64,000 nt of DNA, taken from positions 1 through 64,000 of the forward strand of contig NZ_JAALLS010000024.1 of NCBI RefSeq assembly GCF_011059105.1, written 5' to 3'. Shown in pieces: positions 41,543-50,545 of this stretch; position 1 is the first letter of the stretch, and every line of letters begins with the position of its first letter. The notes under the pieces were generated by a model. The model did not search any database, had not been told where the DNA came from, and worked only from the letters and a program-made list of their open reading frames with translations. The DNA comes from Fodinibius halophilus. Lineage in GTDB: Bacteria > Bacteroidota > Rhodothermia > Balneolales > Balneolaceae. A program made the translations under genes and the position numbers.

Positions 41543-44458
41543 ATGAGCATCAACTTTGATAAGGAACGCTTTTTACATCGCCATATAGGACCCGACGAAG
41601 AGCAACGCGCAGAAATGCTTTCTGCTATCGATGCCTCGTCACTAGAACAATTGATGGATGAAACTATTCCCGAGGGAATACGACTTAGTGAGGAGTTTGG
41701 ACTTGAGGAGCCGATGAGTGAGTATCGGTTCCTGGAAGAGTTCAATAAGCTGGCTTCGAAAAATGAGATTCATGAGTCGTTTATTGGAATGGGCTACCAT
41801 GATACGTTAACGCCCAATGTAATTCTACGGAATGTTCTTGAAAATCCGGGTTGGTACACGGCCTATACACCATACCAAGCCGAAATTGCACAGGGGCGTT
41901 TGGAAGCATTAATTAATTTCCAAACACTGGTCTCCGATTTAACAGGACGTGAACTTGCCAATGCTTCGCTGCTGGATGAAGGTACAGCTGCCGCTGAAGG
42001 GATGTCGATGCTCTATTCTACCCGGCGAGGAGCAAAACGAAAGAAGGCAGAGAAGTTTTTTGTGTCTGAAAAGTGTCATCCTCAAACAATAGAAGTTGTA
42101 GAGGGACGTGCAGAGCCACTGGATATTGAAGTGGTTGTCGGAGATCATAATGAGCTCGATGTTACTGATGAAGAACTTTTTGGAATCCTGTTACAATATC
42201 CGGCTACGGATGGTTCAGTAGAAGATTATACTAACCTTATTGAAGCAGCACACGAAAACGGGGTAAAAGCGGTTGTAGCTGCTGACTTGTTGAGCCTTAC
42301 CTTACTTACTCCTCCCGGCGAGATGGGAGCTGATGTGGTTGTGGGATCTACCCAACGTTTTGGAGTGCCTATGGGCTATGGCGGTCCACATGCTGCTTAT
42401 TTTGCCACTCGCGAAAAGTATAAGCGCAAGATTCCGGGTCGTATTATTGGGGTTTCTCAGGATACGGAGGAGAATCCTGTATATCGAATGGCGTTGCAAA
42501 CGCGGGAGCAGCATATCCGTCGGGAAAAGGCGACCTCCAATATTTGTACAGCCCAAGTGCTGTTAGCTGTTATTGCTGGCTTTTATGCTGTATATCACGG
42601 TCCGGAAGGGTTACGGCGTATTGCAGAGCGAATTCACGGGTTGACAAAAATTACTGATAAAGGACTGGCGAAGCTTGGTTTTGATGTTGAGACCGAACAC
42701 TACTTTGATACCTTAAAGATAGCACTGGATAGCCAGCAGCAAAAAGAGGAGCTTCGAAAGGCTGCTTTGAACCGGGAGTTTAATTTCCGGTATTTTGATG
42801 AGGCCGCAGTAGGAATTTCTTTTGATGAAGTTAAGGACCTGGATCACGTAGAACAGGTACTGGATATTTTTGCCACTCTAAAAGAGAGCGAAAATGATGT
42901 AGACGTTTCGGCTCTGTCAAAGTCAGTTGAAGTCGATTTCCCGGATGTGTTGAATCGTACGTCCAGTTACCTGGAACACCCGGTCTTCAACTTGTATCAC
43001 TCCGAGCATGAGATGCTTCGATATCTCAAAAAGTTAGAGAATAAGGATCTATCGCTGGTTCATTCCATGATTTCACTCGGCTCGTGTACGATGAAGCTCA
43101 ATGCCACGGCTGAAATGATACCGCTGACCTGGCCCGAGTTTGGTAAAATTCATCCTTTTGCCCCGGAAGAGCAGGCCCAAGGATATCACGAACTTTTTGA
43201 AAAGTTTGAAGATCAGCTTAAAACAATTACTGGGTTTCCGGCCGTATCGCTGCAGCCCAACTCCGGCGCGCAGGGAGAGTTCTCAGGATTGATGACGATT
43301 CGGGCTTATCACAAGCACCACGGCGAAGAGCATCGTAATGTTACTATCGTACCGGATTCTGCCCATGGTACAAATCCTGCCAGTGCGGTTATGGCCGGGA
43401 TGGAAGTCGTAGTTACCAAATGTGATGAACATGGTAATATTGATCTCGATGATCTGCGAGAAAAAGTGGAGGCCAATAAAGAGAATCTTGCGGCCTTAAT
43501 GGTAACTTACCCATCCACGCATGGGGTGTTTGAAGAAGATATTAAAGAGATCTGCCAGGTTATCCACGATAATGGCGGGCTCGTTTATATGGATGGAGCC
43601 AACATGAACGCCCAGGTAGGGTTAACAAGTCCCGCAGAAATTGGGGCCGATGTTTGTCACCTGAATCTCCATAAAACATTTTGTATTCCACATGGCGGTG
43701 GCGGTCCGGGAATGGGACCAATAGCTGCTACTGAAGAACTGGGACCGTTTTTGCCCGGCAATGCTGTTATCGAAACAGGGGGAGAGCATGGTATTCCCGC
43801 TATTTCAGCAGCACCATGGGGTAGTGCCAGTATCCTTACCATCTCCTATGCCTATATCAAAATGATGGGGGGCGAGGGACTAACACAGGCAACGGAGTAT
43901 GCCATACTAAATGCAAACTACCTGAAAGAGCAGCTTAAAGATCATTACTCGATCTTGTATACCGGTAAGAACGGTCGTACTGCTCATGAATTTATTGTGG
44001 ATCTGCGTCCCTTTAAACAATCAGCCAATATTGGTTCTATTGATGTAGCGAAGCGGTTAATGGATTACGGATTTCATGCTCCTACCATGTCGTTCCCGGT
44101 GCCGGGTACGCTGATGGTTGAACCTACAGAAAGCGAATCCAAAGAAGAGCTCGACCGTTTCTGTGAGGCGATGATTGCTATTCGGGAAGAAATTCAGGAG
44201 ATCGAAGAAGAAAAAGCGGATCCCGAGGATAATGTACTTAAAAATGCTCCCCACACTATGCGGGTTGCGATGGTAGAAGATTGGGATCACGGCTACAGTC
44301 GTGATAAGGCAATATTCCCCCTCGACTTCCTCCGGTTCGATAAATTCTGGCCGGCAGTGAGCCGTGTGGATGATGCTTATGGTGATCGAAACCTGATGTG
44401 CAGCTGTGTGCCGATGGATGCCTATGCTGATGGACAAGAGCCGGAGGCTGTGGAATAA
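41543..44458 (+). CDS. gcvP: Glycine dehydrogenase (aminomethyl-transferring), P-protein of glycine cleavage
   Basis: The 971-aa protein is a full-length single-chain P-protein. The start [12 protein letters not shown] is the family hallmark, and [11 protein letters not shown] is less conserved. The pyridoxal-phosphate lysine lies in [20 protein letters not shown], and the glycine loop is [12 protein letters not shown]. It decarboxylates glycine and transfers the aminomethyl group to lipoyl GcvH. I use ATG at 41543 rather than an upstream TTG. An intrinsic terminator-like hairpin follows at 44500. Other glycine cleavage genes are not nearby. Confidence 0.97.
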   Translation: MSINFDKERFLHRHIGPDEEQRAEMLSAIDASSLEQLMDETIPEGIRLSEEFGLEEPMSEYRFLEEFNKLASKNEIHESFIGMGYHDTLTPNVILRNVLENPGWYTAYTPYQAEIAQGRLEALINFQTLVSDLTGRELANASLLDEGTAAAEGMSMLYSTRRGAKRKKAEKFFVSEKCHPQTIEVVEGRAEPLDIEVVVGDHNELDVTDEELFGILLQYPATDGSVEDYTNLIEAAHENGVKAVVAADLLSLTLLTPPGEMGADVVVGSTQRFGVPMGYGGPHAAYFATREKYKRKIPGRIIGVSQDTEENPVYRMALQTREQHIRREKATSNICTAQVLLAVIAGFYAVYHGPEGLRRIAERIHGLTKITDKGLAKLGFDVETEHYFDTLKIALDSQQQKEELRKAALNREFNFRYFDEAAVGISFDEVKDLDHVEQVLDIFATLKESENDVDVSALSKSVEVDFPDVLNRTSSYLEHPVFNLYHSEHEMLRYLKKLENKDLSLVHSMISLGSCTMKLNATAEMIPLTWPEFGKIHPFAPEEQAQGYHELFEKFEDQLKTITGFPAVSLQPNSGAQGEFSGLMTIRAYHKHHGEEHRNVTIVPDSAHGTNPASAVMAGMEVVVTKCDEHGNIDLDDLREKVEANKENLAALMVTYPSTHGVFEEDIKEICQVIHDNGGLVYMDGANMNAQVGLTSPAEIGADVCHLNLHKTFCIPHGGGGPGMGPIAATEELGPFLPGNAVIETGGEHGIPAISAAPWGSASILTISYAYIKMMGGEGLTQATEYAILNANYLKEQLKDHYSILYTGKNGRTAHEFIVDLRPFKQSANIGSIDVAKRLMDYGFHAPTMSFPVPGTLMVEPTESESKEELDRFCEAMIAIREEIQEIEEEKADPEDNVLKNAPHTMRVAMVEDWDHGYSRDKAIFPLDFLRFDKFWPAVSRVDDAYGDRNLMCSCVPMDAYADGQEPEAVE

Positions 44459-44466
44459 ACTGAGTT

Positions 44467-44568
44467 CACGGATGAATCCGTGGGCTAAGCACCTTTTTTA
44501 AAGCCCACTTAAAGTGGGCTTTGGTTTTTCTTCTTAGCCTGGTGCTTCATCTTCAGGCGGAGAGGGGA
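44467..44568 (+). repeat. REP-like repeat, downstream copy
   Basis: The repeat consists of CACGGATGAATCCGTGGG, a perfect palindrome AAAGCCCACTTAAAGTGGGC at 44500-44520 and a T-rich spacer. A third hairpin, GCCTGGTGCTTCATCTTCAGGC-type, sits at 44537-44558. A closely similar 98-bp copy in the same orientation lies 650 bp downstream at 45116-45213. The last hairpin encodes the C-terminus of the transposase in the minus strand. Confidence 0.75.
44500..44530 (+). terminator. gcvP: Terminator-like palindrome after gcvP
   Basis: AAAGCCCACTT pairs with AAGTGGGCTTT, followed by GGTTTTTC on the plus strand. It lies 42 bp after the gcvP stop and can end that transcript. The same structure recurs in the second REP-like copy, so it is part of the repeat rather than specific to gcvP. 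Confidence 0.6.
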
Positions 44569-45013
44569 ACAGCTTTCTATTATCATAATCAATCTCATGC
44601 TTATCTAAAAAAGCTGCGAATTCATCTTTATACGTTATTTCTGAATGGTGTTCTTTCTGCCTTTTGATATAATTGATGGTGGTCGGAAGCAGCGATTTGT
44701 TAATGCTAAAAGCACCATATCCTTTCTGCCACCGGAACTTTTCTTTATCAAAATGATACTTGTTGAGCCATCTTGAGGAACTACCTTTGATAATTTGAGC
44801 TGCTTTACTGACCGGAAATTTAGGTGGCATAATTAATAAAATATGCAGGTGAGTTTGAGTACCACCAATGGCTAATATTTTTAGTTCCTGATCTTCAGCA
44901 TGATCTCGGATATAAGATTGGAGTTGATGCTCGAAATCTTGTTTCAGGCTTGGTGCTCGATATTTTGTACTGAAAACAAGATGAATATAAATTTGTGAAT
45001 AAGTATTGCTCAT
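44534..45013 (-). CDS. REP-associated tyrosine transposase (IS200/Y1 type)
   Basis: The 159-aa protein is a small single-strand transposase. It has the HUH motif THLHILL (H55 and H57) and the catalytic tyrosine in INYIKRQKEHH (Y115), with FRWQKGYGAFSI as the typical middle motif. The C-terminal residues are encoded within the downstream REP-like repeat, and a similar repeat lies about 100 bp before the gene start. The arrangement of a Y1 transposase between two REP-like hairpin units is that of RAYT systems. It probably mobilises or spreads the hairpin repeats. Confidence 0.9.
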   Translation of the reverse strand: MSNTYSQIYIHLVFSTKYRAPSLKQDFEHQLQSYIRDHAEDQELKILAIGGTQTHLHILLIMPPKFPVSKAAQIIKGSSSRWLNKYHFDKEKFRWQKGYGAFSINKSLLPTTINYIKRQKEHHSEITYKDEFAAFLDKHEIDYDNRKLFPSPPEDEAPG

Positions 45014-45115
45014 ATCATACTCTTGATTTGTTGACCTTTAAGAGTATGATCGATTTGAAAAGAAATCCTTACAAAAATTTTCTTCATGGAAGAGTCTGCT
45101 GCTATTTTATCTAGG

Positions 45116-45213
45116 GATGAATCCGTAGGTTAAGCATCTTTTTAAAGCCTACTTAAAGTGGGCTTTGGTTTTTCTTTTTAGCCTGATGATTCATCGTCAG
45201 GCGGAAAGGTGAA
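45116..45213 (+). repeat. REP-like repeat, upstream copy
   Basis: This copy has GGATGAATCCGTAGGTTAAG, the palindrome AAAGCCTACTTAAAGTGGGC at 45144-45163 with one disrupted pair, and the terminal hairpin GCCTGATGA/TCGTCAGGC at 45181-45202. It is nearly identical in layout to the copy at 44467-44568, so the two copies flank the transposase gene in direct orientation. Confidence 0.75.
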
Positions 45214-45235
45214 TGGCTATATAATTTCGTTGAAA

Positions 45236-45691
45236 TTATTTTCGGCTTATAAAACTCTTAATCTTCATATCGCTCATTAACGTACGATGTACCGGACACT
45301 TTTTTGAGATATCCAGCATACGGTCCAGTTGTTTTTGGGTGAAATCCCCTTCAATAATGAGTTCCTTTTCAATGACATCGATCTTACTTTTCGGGTCGTC
45401 GCAGTTTTCGCAATCCTCATCGTGTCGCTTATTATGGCGCAGCTCCATATACATATCATCCACCTCCCAGCCTTTTCTGTTGGCATACATCTTCACCGTC
45501 ATAACGGTGCAGGTGCCCAGCGACATTAACAGGTAGTCATATGGATCGGGGCCCTTATCTTTCCCCCCTTCTACTGATGTAGGTTCATCGGCCAAAAGTT
45601 CGTGGCTGCCGGCGGTAAGGGTAGTGGTAAACTCTTCATCCGCAGGTAAATGAGCATGTACAATCTTTTTCTTATTGGAATCTGCTGACAT
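45236..45691 (-). CDS. OsmC family peroxiredoxin-like protein
   Basis: The 151-aa protein has two conserved cysteines, in SLGTCTVMTVKMYA (about 59) and KKCPVHRTL (about 133), as in the OsmC/Ohr fold, where they reduce hydroperoxides. The glycine-rich DKGPDPYDYLLMSL is the typical loop before the first cysteine. A cluster of extra cysteines DEDCENCDDP (about 91-100) is less usual and might bind metal. It likely detoxifies organic hydroperoxides in the cytoplasm. The gene stands alone. Confidence 0.87.
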   Translation of the reverse strand: MSADSNKKKIVHAHLPADEEFTTTLTAGSHELLADEPTSVEGGKDKGPDPYDYLLMSLGTCTVMTVKMYANRKGWEVDDMYMELRHNKRHDEDCENCDDPKSKIDVIEKELIIEGDFTQKQLDRMLDISKKCPVHRTLMSDMKIKSFISRK

Positions 45692-45881
45692 AGTACTAAT
45701 GGTTTAAGGATGAATATTGACGGTATTTATTCATACATAATGTACAAAAGATGATGCCATGTTTTGATCTCTTATCTCTGGCAGATCAAACTAGGGTAAC
45801 ATAAATGTTATTAAGAATTAAAAGTTAGGCCACGGTCTGTTAATATATGATCCCTTTCTTAAAGAAAAACCGCGATCATCT

Positions 45882-46700
45882 ATGACAAATAAACGACCAG
45901 TAGATATTGTTGTGCTTTCTGATTTGCATCTGGGTACGGTAGGGTGCCATGCCGTAGAACTAGCCCAGTACTTGAACTCCATTGAACCCCGTATTCTGGT
46001 GCTCAACGGAGATATTTTTGATATCTGGAATTTCAAAAAATACTACTGGCCGGAGTCGCATATGCAGGTGGTAAAGTGTTTTCTCAGCATGATGGCCAAT
46101 GGTACAGATATCTATTATCTGACCGGCAATCATGACGAAGTTATCCGAAAAATATCGAGCCTTCAACTGGGGCCACTGTTCGTCAAAGATAAGCTCGTAT
46201 TGAATCTCAATGGCGAGCAGTGTTGGATTTTCCATGGCGATATTTTTGATATCACTATGAAGCAGACCCGGTGGGTTGCCAAAATAGGGGGCAAAGGATA
46301 TGATATGCTCATTCTGTTAAATCGGGCCGTAAATTGGCTGCTCAAAAAGATGGGCAAAGACAAAATTTCTCTTTCCAAACGTATTAAAGACAGCGTTAAA
46401 AAAGCGGTTCAGTTTATTGATGATTTTGAAATTTCGGCCATGGATTTGGCTATCCAAAATGGATACGACTATGTGATATGCGGGCATATCCACCAGCCTA
46501 AAATTAAAGGGTATGAAAACGAGGAGGGATCAGTCATCTATATGAATTCCGGTGATTGGATAGAAAACCTGACGGCCCTCGAGTATAATGGCAAAGAGTG
46601 GGAGATGTATAAATACGCTGAAGATGATTTTATCGACAAAGAACAGTCGGTCACCATACCGGTGCGCCAACGTTATAAAGAAGTAGCAGTAATAGGATGA
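45882..46700 (+). CDS. UDP-2,3-diacylglucosamine diphosphatase-like metallophosphoesterase
   Basis: The 272-aa protein has calcineurin-like motifs in order: SDLHLG (about 12), GDIFDIW (about 43), GNHDE (about 85), and GHIHQP (about 202). The size and pattern fit the LpxH-like family of lipid A biosynthesis, which hydrolyses UDP-diacylglucosamine to lipid X at the inner membrane, although related enzymes act on other substrates. It overlaps by 4 bp with a glycosyltransferase-like gene, a pairing commonly found in Bacteroidota. Lipid A function is an inference. Confidence 0.85.
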   Translation: MTNKRPVDIVVLSDLHLGTVGCHAVELAQYLNSIEPRILVLNGDIFDIWNFKKYYWPESHMQVVKCFLSMMANGTDIYYLTGNHDEVIRKISSLQLGPLFVKDKLVLNLNGEQCWIFHGDIFDITMKQTRWVAKIGGKGYDMLILLNRAVNWLLKKMGKDKISLSKRIKDSVKKAVQFIDDFEISAMDLAIQNGYDYVICGHIHQPKIKGYENEEGSVIYMNSGDWIENLTALEYNGKEWEMYKYAEDDFIDKEQSVTIPVRQRYKEVAVIG

Positions 46701-47722
46701 ACATACTTTATGGAATACAGGGTACGGGCCAAGGGCATATCAGCAGGGCCCGCGAGATCCTCCCCGAACTGCAAAAACATGCATCGGTGGATGTAATGGT
46801 CAGCGGGCACACCAACAAGCTGTCAATTGATGGAGATATTAAATATCAGAAGTATGGAGTAAGTCTTTCATATGATAATAACGGGGGGATTGCAGTGTTG
46901 GATACCCTCCGTGATTTTCGACCCATTCGTTTTATTAATGATGTACAGTCAATATCAGTTACCGATTATGATCTGGTTATAAGTGATTATGAACCGGTAT
47001 CAGCCTGGTCGGCCAAGCTGGAAGGTGTGCCGGCAGTGGGGTTGAGTCATCAAGCCGCCTTTTTATCTTCCCAAACGCCGCGCCCGTTACAAAAGTCGTT
47101 AATAGCAGAGACCCTATTAAAGCATTTCGCTCCCACTGTTAATACGTTAGGATTTCATTTTAGACGCTATGATGATTTTATAGAGCCACCCCTCATCCGA
47201 TCGGCCATTCGGGAATTACAGGTCAACAAATCTACTCATATTACCGTTTACTTGCCTGCATATCACCATCAGGTGTTACAAGAAGTTTTTACGCCGTTTA
47301 GGCATGTCGATTGGCATATCTTTTCGCCGCATTGCAATCAGTATTATCAGGATAAAAACGTTTCGATCCATCCTATCAGTCATCAGCAGTTTCTGGATAG
47401 TTTCGCCTCTTGTGAGGGAATTATCTGTAATGCGGGTTTTGAAACATGCTCTGAGGCGATGTACCTGGGAAAAAAACTGCTGGCTGTGCCCATCCGAAAT
47501 CAATATGAGCAGGAATGTAACGTTGCGGCGCTAAAACAGTTGGGGGCTACTACTTTGCCTGGCTTAACCCAACAGCAAGATAAATTGGAAAAGTGGCTGG
47601 AACAGAACGAACCGGTTACTCTAAATGAAATTGCAGATCCAGCGACTATTGTTGAAGATATACTTTCACAGACAAGGGAAAGCGCAGTGTTCAGCGAGAA
47701 GACAGCAGAAGCTCAGCTCTAG
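46697..47722 (+). CDS. Glycosyltransferase-family protein (GT28 C-like)
   Basis: The 341-aa protein begins MNILYGIQGTGQGHISRARE, the glycine-rich start typical of the MurG/GT28-like fold. The C-terminal sugar-nucleotide part has FASCEGIICNAGFETCSEAMYLGKKLLAVP at about 234-263, a hallmark of this family. The ATG overlaps the preceding metallophosphoesterase gene by 4 bp, so the two are coexpressed. The acceptor is unknown; a cell-envelope glycolipid is likely. It converges with the DinB gene, sharing 4 bp at the stops. Confidence 0.83.
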   Translation: MNILYGIQGTGQGHISRAREILPELQKHASVDVMVSGHTNKLSIDGDIKYQKYGVSLSYDNNGGIAVLDTLRDFRPIRFINDVQSISVTDYDLVISDYEPVSAWSAKLEGVPAVGLSHQAAFLSSQTPRPLQKSLIAETLLKHFAPTVNTLGFHFRRYDDFIEPPLIRSAIRELQVNKSTHITVYLPAYHHQVLQEVFTPFRHVDWHIFSPHCNQYYQDKNVSIHPISHQQFLDSFASCEGIICNAGFETCSEAMYLGKKLLAVPIRNQYEQECNVAALKQLGATTLPGLTQQQDKLEKWLEQNEPVTLNEIADPATIVEDILSQTRESAVFSEKTAEAQL

Positions 47723-48273
47723 GTGTCTTGCAGTGATGAGTCAAACCCATATCTATCTTTTAATATATTGTGGTGATGCTGTTCATGGCCTGCAATAATG
47801 TAAACCAGTGCCCGCACTGAAACCGTTACACCATTGGCCGTACCTTTTCGTAATGTCTGTTCCTTATCAAAACTATTAAACAGGCTAATATTAGCATTTC
47901 GAAGCGCATCATATTCTGTAGACAAACTTTGTATACTGCGGTTATCAAAATCGGCATTTTCCACATAGTCATCTTGGTCGTAGCCGGGCAGTGATTGCTC
48001 TTCCCCACGGCTTATGCTGAGAGCCCGGTACGCCATAATACGTTCGGTATCAATAAGATGTCCGATAACTTCTTTAACGCTCCATTTACCTTCTTCGTAA
48101 CGATAGTCTGCCTCTTCAGGGGCAAGCTGTTGCATAAAGGCATACGTTTTTTGTCCTTGATTGATGAGGGCCTGTAAAACATTGGGCTCAGTAACCAGTT
48201 CAATATATCCTTTATAAAATTCCCCATATTCATTGGGAGAGGGGGTGTTTTCTTCCCACGTAAAAAGCGGCAT
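47719..48273 (-). CDS. DinB family protein
   Basis: The 184-aa protein has a four-helix DinB/YfiT-like bundle with metal-binding histidines in GHLIDTERIMAYRALSI and GHEQHHHNILKD. Family members bind a divalent metal and act as thiol-S-transferases or hydrolases in some bacteria; the reaction here is unknown. Residues KWSVKEVIGHLID mark the typical first helix-turn. The stop codon overlaps that of the glycosyltransferase gene on the other strand. Confidence 0.87.
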   Translation of the reverse strand: MPLFTWEENTPSPNEYGEFYKGYIELVTEPNVLQALINQGQKTYAFMQQLAPEEADYRYEEGKWSVKEVIGHLIDTERIMAYRALSISRGEEQSLPGYDQDDYVENADFDNRSIQSLSTEYDALRNANISLFNSFDKEQTLRKGTANGVTVSVRALVYIIAGHEQHHHNILKDRYGFDSSLQDT

Positions 48274-48347
48274 AACAAAAGATGAGTTAGCATTCTTATT
48301 ATTGCCAATATTAGCAGTTTAAAAACTCAGATGAAAATATATAGAAA

Positions 48348-48375
48348 ATAAAAAAGGCCGGATTGCTCCGGCCTT
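48348..48375 (-). terminator. Intrinsic terminator of the M16 operon
   Basis: On the minus strand AAGGCCGGA pairs with TCCGGCCTT over a 4-nt loop and is followed by TTTTTATTTTC. It lies 22 bp after the stop codon of the M16 gene, a typical Rho-independent terminator. Confidence 0.85.
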
Positions 48376-48396
48376 GGATTCGAAAAAGTAGAACTA

Positions 48397-50502
48397 CTAT
48401 TTATTTACTTCGTGGTTTTCATAGGTCGTTTCTGACATCTTTTTACCACTTTGCATAGTTACCTCCAAGTAAGGGTAGGCGACTCCGTCCTTAACCTTCC
48501 AATTAGAATGCTTGAGTTCGACATTTACTTGCTTGCCCAGCTGGGGATTAAATTGCTTGTATCGAACAATATCCGGGTAACTTGTTGATGGGTTGAGTAA
48601 CAGTTTTATATTTTTCCCATCCACAGAAACATTGACCTTATTGTATGTGGTACCGTCAATTTCTTCTGTTCCCAGGAATTTAGGATCCATTTTGTTCACA
48701 TTTTGAGCAATGGCCAGGAAACTACTATTAAGCGATTGTTTAAGTGCCTTTGCTGTTTGTGCAGGCAGTGGACGTTCCCGTTCACCGATCTTCATTGTAC
48801 CTGATCCATCTTTATAGACAACTTTGATTTTACCCATAGGGGCCTGAATGATCCGTGTAATAGCATCGGGGTAATCGATGGTAACTTCAGCAGGTAATTT
48901 CTGTCCTCGCATAGTTACTTCCCCTTTTAGGGATAAGGTATTGAGCTCAGTATCCCCTTTGATGACTGCATCAGCCATAGCATTAAGTAGTTGCTGGCCT
49001 TTTTGGGTATCACCTTCTACCACTTTCTGTTCGCTGCCCGGTTCTGGAATAGAGATGTCGATTTTATTCACATCACCATACTTTTGCAGCTGATCGCCAA
49101 TTTCTTCTTTGTTACCTACGACCAGGATCTCCAACTTGTCAGGCTTGAGATACTCTTGGGCTACTTTTTGTACATCTTCAATAGTGGTGTTTTTAACTCC
49201 TTCGATGTACTGCTCAAAAGCATCTTTAGGCAGTCCCCTGTAGTTGTAGGACATCTGCTTACGCAGTACTTCTTCATAACTGTCATATTCAAATACCGAA
49301 GAGTTTAGAATTTGATCTTTGGTATCTTGCAGCTCTTGCCTCGTAATAGGCTCATTTTGCAGACGCTCAATCTCCTTAATAATGGCATCAATAGCTTCAG
49401 CGGTAGTTGCGCTTTTGGTTTGCACCCCTGCATAAAATGCACCGGGATAAAAACTATTCATACCATATTGACCAAATACTGCATACGCAAGTCCCATCTC
49501 GGTACGTACTTTTTGCATCAGGCGTCCCGAGAATCCACCACTTAATACGCGATTCATTACCTGGATTTGCGGGTAGTCAGGATTGTCACGCACTCCACCA
49601 ATATGACCCAATAAAACAAAACTTTGGTTAACATCGGATTTATTGATGAAATTGATAGAACTTTTATACTTATAGTCAACTTCGGGGAAGTCAAGCTCAT
49701 TCTCATCGCCGGCCGGTATCTCCGCAAAAGCTTTGCGAAGTTTATTTTTCATTTCAGAAGCATTAAAGTCTCCTACAACGCCTAACATCATATTATCAGC
49801 CACAAAGTTATTCTCATGAAAGTTTACCAGAACTTCTCGCTTAATATTATTGATGGTAGCATATTCAGTATTTCGGCCATAGACTGAATCTTTACCGTAA
49901 ATAAGGCGCATAAATTCCCTAACAGCAATTTGCTGGGTATTGTCGTTTCGACGTGATATTCCAGATTTCTGTTGTGTCTTCGCCAGTTCAATTTTGTCTT
50001 TGGGAAAGGCCGGGTTCGTCAATACATCAATAAAGACCGGAAGCAGGGTATCAAAATCTTTTTTGAGTACACCCATGCTTGCCCGTGCCGAGGAGAGACC
50101 AATACTGGTTTCGATACTGGCCGCTTTGTTTTCGAGCAGGGTATTCAGAGAGTCAGCTGCGATATTTTCAGTACCTCCGGAACGGATTACCGAACCGGTT
50201 ACTGAGGCCAGGCCCGCTTTTTTATTGGGTATTTGCACTCCCCCGGTACGAATACGAGCATTAACGTTGATAAGGGGAAGCTCTGTATCTTCTACCAAAA
50301 AGAACTTAATACCATTTTCAGTCGTAAAGGTTTCTACCTCAGGTTTTTCAAACTCATCTAACTCTGGAAATTCAAGTTTTTCGTGAGCACTGAGCTCTTG
50401 GGAATCAGTGGAATCTCCTGATGTTTTTTTAGCTGTTTGTTCGGTACCGGTGCAGGACGCAATAAATGCAACCAGCAAAAATAATATACTTAGTTTCTTC
50501 AT
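48397..50502 (-). CDS. M16-family peptidase subunit lacking the zinc motif, lipoprotein
   Basis: The 701-aa protein has a lipoprotein signal ending at IASC (about 16). It has the M16 fold (KLEFPELDEFEKPEVETF, then the LPLINVNARIRTGGVQIP region) but the HxxEH motif is replaced, with RTGGVQIPNKKAGLASVTGS in place of the catalytic site. So it is a non-catalytic M16B subunit like those that pair with an active partner. A C-terminal extension (about 530-695) resembles an outer-membrane-lipoprotein-sorting-like region with repeated beta-strands. The active partner is encoded 43 bp upstream in the same operon. I use ATG at 50502 since it gives a normal lipoprotein signal. Confidence 0.85.
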   Translation of the reverse strand: MKKLSILFLLVAFIASCTGTEQTAKKTSGDSTDSQELSAHEKLEFPELDEFEKPEVETFTTENGIKFFLVEDTELPLINVNARIRTGGVQIPNKKAGLASVTGSVIRSGGTENIAADSLNTLLENKAASIETSIGLSSARASMGVLKKDFDTLLPVFIDVLTNPAFPKDKIELAKTQQKSGISRRNDNTQQIAVREFMRLIYGKDSVYGRNTEYATINNIKREVLVNFHENNFVADNMMLGVVGDFNASEMKNKLRKAFAEIPAGDENELDFPEVDYKYKSSINFINKSDVNQSFVLLGHIGGVRDNPDYPQIQVMNRVLSGGFSGRLMQKVRTEMGLAYAVFGQYGMNSFYPGAFYAGVQTKSATTAEAIDAIIKEIERLQNEPITRQELQDTKDQILNSSVFEYDSYEEVLRKQMSYNYRGLPKDAFEQYIEGVKNTTIEDVQKVAQEYLKPDKLEILVVGNKEEIGDQLQKYGDVNKIDISIPEPGSEQKVVEGDTQKGQQLLNAMADAVIKGDTELNTLSLKGEVTMRGQKLPAEVTIDYPDAITRIIQAPMGKIKVVYKDGSGTMKIGERERPLPAQTAKALKQSLNSSFLAIAQNVNKMDPKFLGTEEIDGTTYNKVNVSVDGKNIKLLLNPSTSYPDIVRYKQFNPQLGKQVNVELKHSNWKVKDGVAYPYLEVTMQSGKKMSETTYENHEVNK

Positions 50503-50545
50503 AATCTTAGGGTACTTAGTGTTCAATATTTGTTGGATTGATGAA

